A stretch of 64,000 bases of DNA from Bradyrhizobium elkanii WSM2783 (GCF_000472865.1 NZ_AXAP01000008.1:62001-126000), one strand, 5' to 3'. Counted from the first letter of the stretch, positions 24,803 through 33,841 are shown. Notes: a model not told the origin generated them from the letters alone. Numbers and translations: made by a program.

Positions 24803-26083
24803 ATGTCGCACGCGCGGCCACGCGATGCGTGGGGTTGTCTGTTGTCGTTAGCGTTGGGGGTGGGGACAGTCACCATCGTCACACCGGCGCACGCAGAGAA
24901 CGGCATTACCGATACTGAAATTGTGATAGGCATCTCGGCCGCGTTGTCCGGCCCGAATGCGGGTTACGGCGCGATCGCCCGCGGCACCGAAGCGTGCTTC
25001 AATTACCTCAATGCTGAGCAGGGCGGCGTCAAGTTCGGCGACGGCAAGACGCGCAAGGTCCGGCTTGATATCTTGGATGATGCGATGGAGCCCGCGCGTG
25101 CGGTGCAGAATGCGCGTCGGCTGGTGAGCCAGTCCAAGGTGTTCGCGGTCGTCGGCAATGTCGGCACCGGCGCCAATCTCGGATCGCGGCCGTACTATAA
25201 CGCCGAGCATGTGCCGCAGATGTTCATCGCAACAGGTGGCCCGATGTTCGGCGCAAAGTCCGAGGTCGAAAAGAACCCTTGGACCATGGCCGCGTGGCTG
25301 GCCTATAACACCGAAGCCGCGATCTATGCGGCGTTCATCAAGCAGAAATTCCCGGACGCCAAGATCGCGCTGCTCAACGATGACAGCGGCGGTCCGTTCT
25401 TTGCTGATGCGTTCCTGAAGTCGGCCAAGGAGCTTGGTCTCAACATCGTCGCTCGCGAAGAACACACCTATAGCGAACCGACGATCAACGCGAAGATCAG
25501 CCGACTTGCCGCTTCGGGCGCCGATCTGTTCGTCGATGCGACCACGCCAAAATTCGTCGTGCAGGCTCTCAAGCAGATGGCGGCAATCAACTGGAAACCG
25601 GTGCACATCATCTGGGGTGTCGGATCGAGCATCGGTGGCGTGTTCGAGCCGGCCGGCGTCGAGACCGCCAAGGGCGTCTATAGCGGCCAGTGGATGAAGG
25701 ACCAGACCAACCCGGCCTACGCCAACGACGAAGACATGAAGCTCTACGTCGCCAAGCTCAAGCAATATGGCGGCTCGCTCAATCCCGCCGACCAGAATGC
25801 GGCGGCCGGCTGGTACGCCTGCCACGCGACCAAGGGCCTGTTCGAGCGGATGGAGCAGCCGACCCGCGAGGCCTTCATGAAGGCAGCTCGCAGCATGAAG
25901 AACCAGAAGGAACCGCTGATGCTCGATGGCATCACGCTGAACACCAATGGTGCCGAAGACGGCTACCCGATCGAGTCCGTGCAGATCTCCCAGTTCGACG
26001 GCGTGAAGTTCGTGCCGGTCGGCCCTGTCCTCAATTACGAGGGCAAGACGCCGCTCTACGAACCCCCAGCCAAGTCGCAATGA
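24803..26083 (+). CDS. livK: ABC transporter substrate-binding protein, branched-chain amino acid/aromatic type
   Basis: 426 aa from the ATG at 24803, which has GGGAGGAAGACG just upstream. A Sec signal (CLLSLALGVGTVTIVTPAHAE) precedes the family start NGITDTEIVIGISAALSGPNAG. It delivers ligand to the LivHM/LivFG proteins encoded at 27068-30605. First gene of a seven-gene plus operon that also holds a beta-hydroxyacid dehydrogenase and an aldehyde dehydrogenase, so the ligand is probably a catabolic substrate, not leucine. Confidence 0.9.
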   Translation: MSHARPRDAWGCLLSLALGVGTVTIVTPAHAENGITDTEIVIGISAALSGPNAGYGAIARGTEACFNYLNAEQGGVKFGDGKTRKVRLDILDDAMEPARAVQNARRLVSQSKVFAVVGNVGTGANLGSRPYYNAEHVPQMFIATGGPMFGAKSEVEKNPWTMAAWLAYNTEAAIYAAFIKQKFPDAKIALLNDDSGGPFFADAFLKSAKELGLNIVAREEHTYSEPTINAKISRLAASGADLFVDATTPKFVVQALKQMAAINWKPVHIIWGVGSSIGGVFEPAGVETAKGVYSGQWMKDQTNPAYANDEDMKLYVAKLKQYGGSLNPADQNAAAGWYACHATKGLFERMEQPTREAFMKAARSMKNQKEPLMLDGITLNTNGAEDGYPIESVQISQFDGVKFVPVGPVLNYEGKTPLYEPPAKSQ

Positions 26084-26109
26084 CACGTCGCAACGAGGAG
26101 ACAACGTCC

Positions 26110-27009
26110 ATGATCAACAACACATTCAAGACCATCGGATTCATCGGGCTGGGCGCCATGGGCAGTCAGATGGTGAAGCATCTGAAGGGGATCGCCGACA
26201 TTCTCGTCTACGATACCGATGCGGCCCGTGCGGCTGAGGCCGCTAGGGCAAGCGGTGGCCGGATCGTCGACGGTGTGAGCGGCATGAGCTCGGCCGATGC
26301 GGTCATCCTGATGCTGCCGACGAGCGTGATCGTCGACCAGGTGCTGCATGGCGCCGATGGCGGCAGGGGACTGCTCGATTATCTGCCCGCCGGCGCCATG
26401 GTGATCGACATGAGCTCGTCCGCGCCGACCAATTCGGTCGCGAACGCGGAGATCGCCGCCAAGAAGGGCGTCCACTTCATCGACGCGCCGGTCTCCGGCG
26501 GCGTCAAGGGGGCGGAAGCCGCTAGCCTGGCGATCATGGTCGGAGGTGCGCAGGCTGATTTCGATCGGGCGCTGCCGGTGCTGCAGAAGATGGGCGGCAA
26601 GGTCTTCCTGGTCGGCAAGGTCGGATCGGGCCACGCGGTCAAAGCACTGAACAACTTGCTGGCTGCCACAGCCTTCGCCGCCACCAGCGAAGTCTTCGCG
26701 GTCGGCGCCAAGTTCGGCCTTGATCCAGCGACGATGCTCAAAGTGATCGATGCGTCGTCCGGCCAGAGCTTCCAGACCACCCATGTCTGGCAGAAGGCGG
26801 TCATCGACCGCACCTTCCAGTTCGGCTTCGCGCTCGCGTTGATGGAGAAGGATGTCCGGGTGGCAATGTCGCTGTTCGACGCGATGGGATCCGATGCCCA
26901 GCTCTCGCGCACGACGGCCGCGATCTGGGCCAAGGCGCTGGCGAGCGCGGCGCCCGGCTCGGACATGACGGTCGTCGCCAAGCAGGCTGAAGCGGCCCTC
27001 GGCCTGTAA
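26110..27009 (+). CDS. 3-hydroxyisobutyrate dehydrogenase-family NAD(P)-dependent oxidoreductase
   Basis: 299 aa of the beta-hydroxyacid dehydrogenase family. N-terminal Rossmann motif GFIGLGAMGSQM; substrate loop DAPVSGGVKGAEAASLAIMVGG (DxPVSGG signature); catalytic Lys in GHAVKALNNLLAA. It oxidises 3-hydroxy acids such as 3-hydroxyisobutyrate or tartronate-type compounds, or reduces the semialdehydes. It is inserted between the binding-protein gene and the ATPase genes of the transporter, suggesting that the imported molecule, or a near metabolite, is its substrate. The ATG at 26110 is chosen; one at 26080 overlaps the upstream stop. Confidence 0.88.
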   Translation: MINNTFKTIGFIGLGAMGSQMVKHLKGIADILVYDTDAARAAEAARASGGRIVDGVSGMSSADAVILMLPTSVIVDQVLHGADGGRGLLDYLPAGAMVIDMSSSAPTNSVANAEIAAKKGVHFIDAPVSGGVKGAEAASLAIMVGGAQADFDRALPVLQKMGGKVFLVGKVGSGHAVKALNNLLAATAFAATSEVFAVGAKFGLDPATMLKVIDASSGQSFQTTHVWQKAVIDRTFQFGFALALMEKDVRVAMSLFDAMGSDAQLSRTTAAIWAKALASAAPGSDMTVVAKQAEAALGL

Positions 27010-27067
27010 CGCCGGGGAGATTGGAGAAGCAGCTTCCCTTAGCCCTCACCGTGGGGACGAAGATCGC

Positions 27068-27910
27068 ATGAACGGCTCAACGGCTCATCTCTCCCCGCGG
27101 ACGGCGCCGGCTTCCACGGCGCCGCCGAAGCTGGCGGTGGACAATCTGTCGCTCAGGTTCGGCGGCCTCGTTGCGATCAATGCACTATCGTTCCAGGTCA
27201 GGCGGGACGTCATCTGCGGCCTGATCGGCCCCAATGGCGCCGGCAAGACCAGTTTGTTCAATTGTGTCAGCCGCCTCTACAATCCGACGGAAGGCAGGAT
27301 CACCTTCAACGGAACTGACATCACACGCTATCGGTCGAAGGACATCGCGAAACTCGGCATTGCTCGTACGTTCCAGAACCTGGCGCTGATGAAATCGCTG
27401 ACGGTCCTGCAGAACGTGATGCTCGGCGGCTATCACCACGGTCGCACCTCGCTCTTGCACGCGCCGTTCGTGCCGGTGTCGCGGCGGTCCGAAGAAGCCG
27501 CCCAGCGCCGCGCGGCGATGGAACTGCTGGCGCGCCTGCAACTCGATCACCTGCACGATGAACGCATCGACAGCCTGCCTTATCCGACGCTCAAGCGGGT
27601 CGAGCTTGCCCGCGCGCTGGCGTCTCGTCCCTCGCTCCTGATGCTGGACGAGCCGGCTGGTGGGCTGTCGCATTCGGAGGTCGATGAACTCGCGCGGACC
27701 CTGATCCGGGTGCGTGACGAATTCGGCATGACTTTGCTGTTGGTCGAGCATCACATGGGCATGGTGATGAATGTCTCGGACGACATCGTCGTGTTGGACT
27801 TCGGCAACAAGATCGCCGAAGGCAAATCGGCCGACGTGAAGTCGGACCCTCGCGTCATCCAGGCCTATTTGGGGAAACAGCGTGAACGTTCTCGAAATCA
27901 AGGGCGTTAG
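27068..27910 (+). CDS. livG: Branched-chain-type ABC transporter ATP-binding protein
   Basis: 280 aa. Walker A GPNGAGKTS (54-62), Walker B LLMLDEPAGG, and the LivG-type signature LPYPTLKRVELARAL in place of LSGGQ. The C-terminal tail VIQAYLG is also LivG-like. Membrane-associated ATPase partner of LivF for the LivH/LivM permeases downstream. A 20-residue Ala/Pro/Thr-rich N-terminal extension precedes the domain. It overlaps the livF start by 29 bp. Confidence 0.93.
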   Translation: MNGSTAHLSPRTAPASTAPPKLAVDNLSLRFGGLVAINALSFQVRRDVICGLIGPNGAGKTSLFNCVSRLYNPTEGRITFNGTDITRYRSKDIAKLGIARTFQNLALMKSLTVLQNVMLGGYHHGRTSLLHAPFVPVSRRSEEAAQRRAAMELLARLQLDHLHDERIDSLPYPTLKRVELARALASRPSLLMLDEPAGGLSHSEVDELARTLIRVRDEFGMTLLLVEHHMGMVMNVSDDIVVLDFGNKIAEGKSADVKSDPRVIQAYLGKQRERSRNQGR

Positions 27911-28592
27911 CGCCGGCTACGGGCGCATCCCGGTGCTGCACGACGTTTCGCTCGCGGTCGGCGAAAAGAGCATCGCCGTACTGCTCGGCGCCAACGGTGC
28001 AGGCAAGACGACGACGCTGCGCGCCGTCAGCGGTATGGTCAAATATACGGGACAGATCCTGCTGGACGGCAAGGACCTGAAGGGACTGGGCCCCGACCGG
28101 ATCGCGCGCCTGGGCATCGCCCACGGCGTGCAGGGACGCGGCACCTTCAGCGACCTGACCGTCGAGGACAATCTGGCGGTCGGCGCCTTCCGTCGCCGCG
28201 ACAAGGCTGAGATCGCAGCCGATATCGAGCAGATGTACGCGCTGTTTCCTCGCTTGCGCGAGCGCCGCAAGCAGAAGGCGGGTAGCCTCAGCGGCGGCGA
28301 GCAGCAGATGCTGGCCGTCGGCCGGGCGCTGATGCTCAAGCCGCGGGTAATGCTGCTCGACGAGCCGTCGCTCGGGCTCGCGCCGGTCATCATCGATGAC
28401 CTCTACGAGGCGTTGCAACGCGTCAACCGATCGCAGGGCATCGCGATGCTGATCGTCGAGCAGAACGCCAATCTGGCTTTGGAGATTGCCAATGACGCCT
28501 ACGTGCTTGAGACCGGCTCGATGGTGCTGTCGGGCACGGCCCGAGATGTGTCCGAGAACGACGGCGTCCGCGCTGCCTATCTTGGTAACTGA
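27882..28592 (+). CDS. livF: Branched-chain-type ABC transporter ATP-binding protein
   Basis: 236 aa starting at GTG 27882 inside the end of livG. Walker A GANGAGKTT, signature LSGGEQQMLAVGRAL, Walker B VMLLDEPSLGLAP. Second ATPase of the LivFGHMK system. Gene overlap indicates translational coupling with livG. Confidence 0.93.
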   Translation: MNVLEIKGVSAGYGRIPVLHDVSLAVGEKSIAVLLGANGAGKTTTLRAVSGMVKYTGQILLDGKDLKGLGPDRIARLGIAHGVQGRGTFSDLTVEDNLAVGAFRRRDKAEIAADIEQMYALFPRLRERRKQKAGSLSGGEQQMLAVGRALMLKPRVMLLDEPSLGLAPVIIDDLYEALQRVNRSQGIAMLIVEQNANLALEIANDAYVLETGSMVLSGTARDVSENDGVRAAYLGN

Positions 28593-28653
28593 ATATCCGC
28601 GACCGGTCTTGGCTCATGCAGGTTAATCCAATAACTGAATAGAGAAGCTGACG

Positions 28654-29535
28654 ATGCAGTACTTCTTTCAGCAGATCGTCAACGGCATCGGGGATGGCGC
28701 GATCTACGCGTCGCTGGGCCTTGCCCTGGTGCTGATCTATCGAACGACGAACATCGCCAATTTCGCCCAAGGCGAGATGGCGACATTCTCCGCCTACATA
28801 GCCTGGCAGATGGTCGATTGGGGCGTGCCGTTGTGGTGGTCGTTTCTCATTGCCATCGTTGTATCGATGATCGTTGGCGTGCTGGCCTATCTGCTGCTGG
28901 TCCGGTCGGTTCAGCACCGGGATGAATTGACGATCGTCATCGTCACGCTCGGCCTGTTCCTGGCCTTCAATAGTTTCAACGGCGCGATCTGGGGATTTCT
29001 GCAGCTCTCATTGCCGAGCCCGTTCCCCGAGAAGAGCTTCGCCATCGGCGCGCTCAGGTTCAATGCCGAGCTGGTCGGCACGATCGTAATTCTGATTGCG
29101 ATCTCGACCGGCATGTTCCTGCTGTTGCAGCATACGCGGCTCGGCACCGCACTCCGCGCCTCGGCCTCCAATGCCACATCCGCGATGCTGGTCGGCGTTC
29201 CCTTCACGGCGATGATGGCGATCGGATGGGGACTGGCGGCCGGGCTCGGGGCGGTGTCTGGCCTGTTGGTCGGCCCGAAGCTGACGCTCGATCCGAACAT
29301 GATGGGCGCCATCATCATCTACGCCTTCGCTGCGGCCGTGGTCGGCGGATTGACGAGCTATCGCGGCGCGGTTGTTGGCGGTGCCATCGTCGGCATCTCG
29401 CAAGCCCTATCGATGGCTTATCTTCCCTGGCTCGGTTCCGATCTGCAGATCCTGCTGCCGCTGATGCTGATCGTCGCTGTGCTGATCATCAAGCCTGAAG
29501 GTCTGTTCGGCAGCACGGTGGTGGTACGCGTATGA
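28654..29535 (+). CDS. livH: Branched-chain-type ABC transporter permease LivH
   Basis: 293-aa inner-membrane protein with about eight hydrophobic segments and the LivH opening QQIVNGIGDGAIYASLGLALVLIYRTTNIANFAQGEMATFSAY. Forms the channel with LivM. It overlaps livM by 4 bp (ATGA). Confidence 0.93.
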   Translation: MQYFFQQIVNGIGDGAIYASLGLALVLIYRTTNIANFAQGEMATFSAYIAWQMVDWGVPLWWSFLIAIVVSMIVGVLAYLLLVRSVQHRDELTIVIVTLGLFLAFNSFNGAIWGFLQLSLPSPFPEKSFAIGALRFNAELVGTIVILIAISTGMFLLLQHTRLGTALRASASNATSAMLVGVPFTAMMAIGWGLAAGLGAVSGLLVGPKLTLDPNMMGAIIIYAFAAAVVGGLTSYRGAVVGGAIVGISQALSMAYLPWLGSDLQILLPLMLIVAVLIIKPEGLFGSTVVVRV

Positions 29536-30605
29536 GCAGCATCGGAATTCCTGCCTTGCAATCGGTTCGGCACGGCGATGTGGCCGTCACCAAGATCGGT
29601 ATCGGCTTCGTACTGGCGGTGATCCTGCTCGGCATGCCGCTTGTGATTCCTGAATATCAGACATTCCAACTGACCGGCGTGATGACCTATGCCGTGGCGG
29701 CGCTGGGCCTCAACCTGATCACTGGCTATGTCGGGCAGGTCTCGCTCGGCCACAATGCCTTCTTTGCTTTGGGGTCGTATGCCGCCGTGCTTAGCGTCGT
29801 GTATCTGGGCGTCAACGATGTCCTGGGGGTCCTGATTGCGGCGATTGTCACATTCATCGCCGGCGTGCTGGCGGGTTATCCGGCCAAACGGCTGCGGGGG
29901 CTGTATCTGGCCTTGATCACGCTGATCCTCGCCGTATCCGTCATCCCACTGGTCAAGCAGTTCAAGGCCTATACCGGCGGCGCGGCCGGCCTGATGGTCG
30001 ACAAGCCGGTGCCGCCGGCATGGTTCACCCTGGGCCAGGATGCATGGATCTATTACATGGTGCTGGCGTTTACCGTCGTTGTCTTCTGGCTGGTCAGGAA
30101 CTTCGTCGGCGGCAGTAATGGCCGGGCGCTGGCCGGCATCCGCGAAGGCGAACTGGCCGCGTCATCGATGGGCGTCGATGTCAACAGGCTCAAGGTGATC
30201 GTGTTCGGGGTTGGTTCGATGCTGGCCGGCGTCGGTGGTGCACTCGCGACCTTTACGATCGGTTTCATTGGCCCGGACTCGTTCACGCTGATGCTGTCGA
30301 TCAGCTTCCTGGCGGCCATCGTCGTGGGCGGGCTCGGAACGATCTGGGGAGCTTTGGTCGCCGGCCTGTTCCTGCAGTTCGTGCCGTCCTATGCCTCGGA
30401 TCTCGGCCAGGCGTTCTCCGGTGCGGTCTATGGTGGTATCCTGATTGCGTGCATGACTCTGATGCCGAACGGGATCGTCGGCTCGCTCATGAAGATTACC
30501 AGCAGTCGGCGCGAGGCCAGGAAAGCTGCCGATAGAGCTGCTGCGAAAAGCGCCGAGAAAGCGGCTGTGAAAGCCGCTGCCGATCGGGGCGTACGTGCCA
30601 CCTGA
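29532..30605 (+). CDS. livM: Branched-chain-type ABC transporter permease LivM
   Basis: 357-aa inner-membrane protein with about nine hydrophobic segments; YVGQVSLGHNAFFALGSYAA and FVGGSNGRALAGIREGELAASSMGVD are LivM hallmarks. The C-terminus is an unusual Lys/Ala/Arg-rich tail of about 35 residues (repeated AAxKSA-like units), likely cytoplasmic. Partner of LivH. Confidence 0.93.
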   Translation: MSSIGIPALQSVRHGDVAVTKIGIGFVLAVILLGMPLVIPEYQTFQLTGVMTYAVAALGLNLITGYVGQVSLGHNAFFALGSYAAVLSVVYLGVNDVLGVLIAAIVTFIAGVLAGYPAKRLRGLYLALITLILAVSVIPLVKQFKAYTGGAAGLMVDKPVPPAWFTLGQDAWIYYMVLAFTVVVFWLVRNFVGGSNGRALAGIREGELAASSMGVDVNRLKVIVFGVGSMLAGVGGALATFTIGFIGPDSFTLMLSISFLAAIVVGGLGTIWGALVAGLFLQFVPSYASDLGQAFSGAVYGGILIACMTLMPNGIVGSLMKITSSRREARKAADRAAAKSAEKAAVKAAADRGVRAT

Positions 30606-30674
30606 TCGCTCCGCCGGCTACTCATGAAAGATGCGGCTCGGCCGGTGGCTGCTATAACGATGGAAGGAAAGACC

Positions 30675-32195
30675 ATGACTGTACAAGTTCAAATCAATGG
30701 AGGGCTGAAGGCATCCGTGAGCGAGGCGGACAGCTCCGTGCGCCTTGGACCGACGCTTCAACTGTTGAATGGCGAATGGGTCGGCAGCGTCGATGGTCGC
30801 ACGCTGGCGGTCGAATGCCCCGCCACCAAGAAGACGGTCGCCCACACCCCGCGTGCGTCCGGGCAGGATGTCGAACGCGCGGTGGTCGCGGCGGAAAAGG
30901 CCTTCGTGAGCTGGAAGAAGGTGACGCCGTCTCTGCGCGGCAAGGCGCTGCTCAAGGTCGCCGACGAGCTTGAAGTCCGCGTTGAAGAATTGGCCCGCAT
31001 CATCGCCCACGAAACCGGCAATGCGCTGCGTACCCAGGCGCGTCCGGAGGCGCTGACCTGCGTGGAGGTCTTCCGCTACTTTGGCGGTCTGGCAAGCGAA
31101 CTGAAGGGCGATACGCTGCCGCTGGGCGATGACATATTGAGCTACACGAGGCGTGAGCCGCTCGGCGTCGTTGGCGCCATCGTGCCCTGGAACGCGCCGG
31201 CGACATTGTCGTCGATCAAGATCGCGCCGGCCGTGTGCGCCGGCAACACGCTGGTGCTCAAACTGGCCGAAGACGCGCCGTTCGCCGCCTTGTTCATTGC
31301 CGAAATCTGCAATCGGCATCTGCCGCCAGGCGTGTTGAATATCGTGACCGGCCTTGGTCCAGAATGCGGCGCAGCGCTCGCCACCCATCCGCGCATCAGC
31401 AAGCTGTCGTTCACCGGCTCGACCGCGGTCGGCCGCAGCATCCTGGCGGGCGCGGCGGACCGCATCGTGCCGGTATCGCTCGAGCTTGGCGGCAAAAGCC
31501 CAGCCATCGTCTGCGAAGATGCCGACGAGGATTGGGTCGTGCAGGGCGTTGCATCCGCGATGCGCTTCACGCGGCAAAGCCAGTCATGCACCGCCGGATC
31601 GCGGCTATTCTTGCACCGGTCGATCTACGACAAGTTTCTCGACAAGCTGGTCGCGCTGATGAACAGCTACAAGATCGGTAATCCGCTCGACGAAGCCACC
31701 GACATGGGAAGCCTGATCAACAACAAGCAATATGGTCGGGTCTGCGGTTACATCGAAGACGGCCTCAAGAACAAGGATGTCAAGCTGATCGCCGGCGGCC
31801 TGCCGCCGAAGGAGGGCCCGTTGAGCGCCGGCTATTTCACCATACCGACGCTGTTCGCCAGCACGTCGAACAACTGGCGTCTCGCTCAGGAGGAAATCTT
31901 CGGTCCGGTGCTGGTGGCGATCCCCTGGACCGACGAGGCCGAGGTGCTGAAGATGGCCAATGACAGCCACTACGGCTTGGCGGGCTATGTATTCTCGCGC
32001 AACACGTCGCGCGCCATCCGCATGGCCCATGAGATCGATTCCGGCTGGGTCCAGGTCAACCAGGGCAAGGGCCAGATCATGGGCCAGCCCTATGGCGGCT
32101 TCAAGCAGAGCGGGCTTGGCAAGGAAATGTCGCTGGGGTCGATGCTCGAGGGCTTTTCGCGGTTGAAGACCGTAACGGTCAACTTGACGCTCTGA
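30675..32195 (+). CDS. NAD(P)-dependent aldehyde dehydrogenase
   Basis: 506 aa. The catalytic Cys is in QSQSCTAGSR (about residue 305), the general-base Glu in SLELGGKSPAI (about 270), and the cofactor glycine motif in FTGSTAVGRSI; the oxyanion Asn is in GAIVPWNAP. This is a general non-acylating ALDH, not the CoA-acylating MmsA type. The start at 30675 has GGAAGG upstream. It ends the transporter operon and could oxidise a semialdehyde formed by the beta-hydroxyacid dehydrogenase at 26110, giving the operon a two-step alcohol-to-acid route. Confidence 0.9.
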   Translation: MTVQVQINGGLKASVSEADSSVRLGPTLQLLNGEWVGSVDGRTLAVECPATKKTVAHTPRASGQDVERAVVAAEKAFVSWKKVTPSLRGKALLKVADELEVRVEELARIIAHETGNALRTQARPEALTCVEVFRYFGGLASELKGDTLPLGDDILSYTRREPLGVVGAIVPWNAPATLSSIKIAPAVCAGNTLVLKLAEDAPFAALFIAEICNRHLPPGVLNIVTGLGPECGAALATHPRISKLSFTGSTAVGRSILAGAADRIVPVSLELGGKSPAIVCEDADEDWVVQGVASAMRFTRQSQSCTAGSRLFLHRSIYDKFLDKLVALMNSYKIGNPLDEATDMGSLINNKQYGRVCGYIEDGLKNKDVKLIAGGLPPKEGPLSAGYFTIPTLFASTSNNWRLAQEEIFGPVLVAIPWTDEAEVLKMANDSHYGLAGYVFSRNTSRAIRMAHEIDSGWVQVNQGKGQIMGQPYGGFKQSGLGKEMSLGSMLEGFSRLKTVTVNLTL

Positions 32196-32213
32196 TCGGC
32201 TTGCGTGGATTGG

Positions 32214-32236
32214 GGGAAACCGGGTACCGGTTTCCC
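32214..32236. repeat. Palindromic element with 10-bp stem, possible interspersed repeat or terminator
   Basis: Perfect arms GGGAAACCGG/CCGGTTTCCC around GTA, 18 bp after the aldehyde dehydrogenase stop. There is no T run. The sequence and the trailing GATCATGC (around 32267) recall, from memory, a palindromic intergenic repeat common in Bradyrhizobiaceae. It may also end the transporter transcript. Confidence 0.5.
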
Positions 32237-32394
32237 GTCAATGACGGAACGCGCTTTGCGTGGAGATCATGCATGGAGGCAGACTGAAGCGCGATCGCTA
32301 TTCGAACTGAAGCTATTTCCTTTTGCGTCGGGGACCTAAACGTGTCGACCATGGCCCGGACGATCGCCTTCCGAAGTTGCCAAGGACCCATGTA

Positions 32395-33063
32395 GTGACC
32401 GAAATGAAGGTGAGCGACCGCATTTACAGTGTTGTCGAAAGGCAGATCAGCCAGCGCGAGTTGCTGCCTGGGGATCCGGTCGACGAAGAAAACCTGATGA
32501 TCCAATTCGGCGTGTCGCGTACGCCGGTGCGCGAGGCCATTCTGCGCCTCAAGGCCGAGGGGCTGGTGTCCAGCATCTCCCGCGGCGGCGCCATCGTGTC
32601 GAAGATGGACTTCGCACAGCTCCTGTCGGTGTGGGAATTGCTGGCGGAGCTCGAAGGGCTATCGGCCCGCTACGCCTGCGAACGCATGACCAGCAAGGAG
32701 CGCGAGGCCTTGGCTGACGCCCATAAGGCGTCCCGCAGCGTTGTCGAACGTAACGACGCGCTCGGCTGGCAGCAGGCCAACATGGCGTTTCATGAGGTGC
32801 TGTATGCGGGCTCCCGCAATCCGTATCTCCGCCAGGAAATCCTGCGCATGCGTACGCGAACCAGCGCCTATCGCAATCATTCGTTCGATGCGATGGGCTA
32901 CATCAGTAAAGCTTATCAATATCATGGCCTGATCCTCCAGGCCATTCTCGAGCAGGATCCATCCGCCGCCGCCAAGGCGGCTACGGCGCACCTGACGCCC
33001 GGCGAGGGAGCGCCTGGCGTGATGGAAATCATGCATAAGCTTCCGAAGGCTCTGCTAGGATGA
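32395..33063 (+). CDS. GntR family (FCD) transcriptional regulator
   Basis: 222 aa from a GTG at 32395, or 219 from the ATG at 32404; neither has a strong ribosome site. Winged helix: VSDRIYSVVERQISQRELLPGDPVDEENLMIQFGVSRTPVREAILRLKAEGLV, then an FCD domain with the metal-binding His-type pattern (FHEVLYAGSRN; YHGLILQAI). It follows the transporter operon by 200 bp and probably responds to the imported compound. Convergent with a second GntR gene, a hairpin separating them. Confidence 0.87.
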   Translation: MTEMKVSDRIYSVVERQISQRELLPGDPVDEENLMIQFGVSRTPVREAILRLKAEGLVSSISRGGAIVSKMDFAQLLSVWELLAELEGLSARYACERMTSKEREALADAHKASRSVVERNDALGWQQANMAFHEVLYAGSRNPYLRQEILRMRTRTSAYRNHSFDAMGYISKAYQYHGLILQAILEQDPSAAAKAATAHLTPGEGAPGVMEIMHKLPKALLG

Positions 33064-33069
33064 CTCGCT

Positions 33070-33095
33070 GGCCGCCTGCTGAGAGCAGGCTGGCC
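33070..33095. terminator. Bidirectional hairpin between two convergent GntR genes
   Basis: Stem GCCTGCT/AGCAGGC with a GAG loop (33074-33090), extended by GGCC/GGCC after a one-base bulge. It sits in the 36-bp gap between convergent stops. The T run is weak (GATTT) on the plus side. Confidence 0.5.
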
Positions 33096-33099
33096 GATT

Positions 33100-33777
33100 T
33101 CAGACCCGGGCTCGATCCGGCGGCATGGTGGGATCGCCGCTTTCCGTCTCGGCGAACCCCGCCTGCAGAACCTCCTCGCGCTTGTGACGGAGATGGGTGC
33201 GCAAGATGTGGGAGAGGCCGACGCCGTCGCGACGCTGCAGCGCGTTGAGGATCGCTTCGTGCTCATGAAGCGCCAACGCCCAACGGTCCGACGTCATCGG
33301 CGTGACATAGCGCGCGCGCCGAATACGTGCGGTGACCGAATTGTACAGACCGACGAGCACGGGATTGCCGGCCGCCGCCACGATCGCCTCGTGGATCGCC
33401 CGGTTGCAGCGGTAGTACTGAATCAGATCGCCGTTACGATAGTGATGTGCCATCGCGGCATGCGCAGCGGCGATCTCACCGATTTCTTCCTCAGTGACGC
33501 GCTCACATGCAAGCTCGCCGGCCAGGGCTTCGAGCCCCTGGCAGACCTCGAACAGGTCACGCATGTCCTTGTCAGTAAGCCTGGCTGCGCGGGAGCCGCG
33601 GTTTGGCAGCAACTGCACAAGGCCTTCGGCCGCCAGCACTTTGAGGGCTTCGCGCAGCGGTGTGCGCGAGATCTGCAGCCGTTCGCATAGATCGCGCTCG
33701 GGAATTCGGGCGCCAGGCGGAATTTCGCCGTCGAGCAGGATCGCGCGAATGCGGCTGACGACCTCCTCATGCAGCAT
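33100..33777 (-). CDS. GntR family (FCD) transcriptional regulator
   Basis: 225 aa from the ATG at 33777, which has CGGAGG nine bases upstream; a TTG at 33804 overlaps a palindrome and is less likely. Winged helix: LHEEVVSRIRAILLDGEIPPGARIPERDLCERLQISRTPLREALKVLAAEGLV; FCD domain follows (FEVCQGLEALAGELA, AIHEAIVAAAGNPVLVGLYNSV). It diverges from the crotonase/CoA-transferase/TctCBA operon. Two matched palindromes in the gap (33794 and 33856) are its probable binding sites, implying autoregulation and control of the operon. Confidence 0.9.
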   Translation of the reverse strand: MLHEEVVSRIRAILLDGEIPPGARIPERDLCERLQISRTPLREALKVLAAEGLVQLLPNRGSRAARLTDKDMRDLFEVCQGLEALAGELACERVTEEEIGEIAAAHAAMAHHYRNGDLIQYYRCNRAIHEAIVAAAGNPVLVGLYNSVTARIRRARYVTPMTSDRWALALHEHEAILNALQRRDGVGLSHILRTHLRHKREEVLQAGFAETESGDPTMPPDRARV

Positions 33778-33793
33778 TTCGTCGAGCCTCCGA

Positions 33794-33805
33794 TTTGAAT
33801 TCAAA
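33794..33805. promoter_or_regulatory. GntR operator-like palindrome, site 1
   Basis: TTTGAATTCAAA, a perfect 12-bp palindrome 17 bp upstream of the GntR start codon at 33777. It shares TTTG-NATT-CAAA with site 2, whose centre is 63 bp away, i.e. six helical turns. Confidence 0.6.
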
Positions 33806-33841
33806 AGAGAAGAATATCGGCATGGTTGCCGAAGTTCCAGG

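Noticed and set aside
24767..32195. Leucine/isoleucine/valine uptake operon
   Set aside because: The subunits are Liv-type by sequence, but embedded dehydrogenase genes and the catabolic setting argue against amino acids as the main ligand; liv symbols are given for family only.
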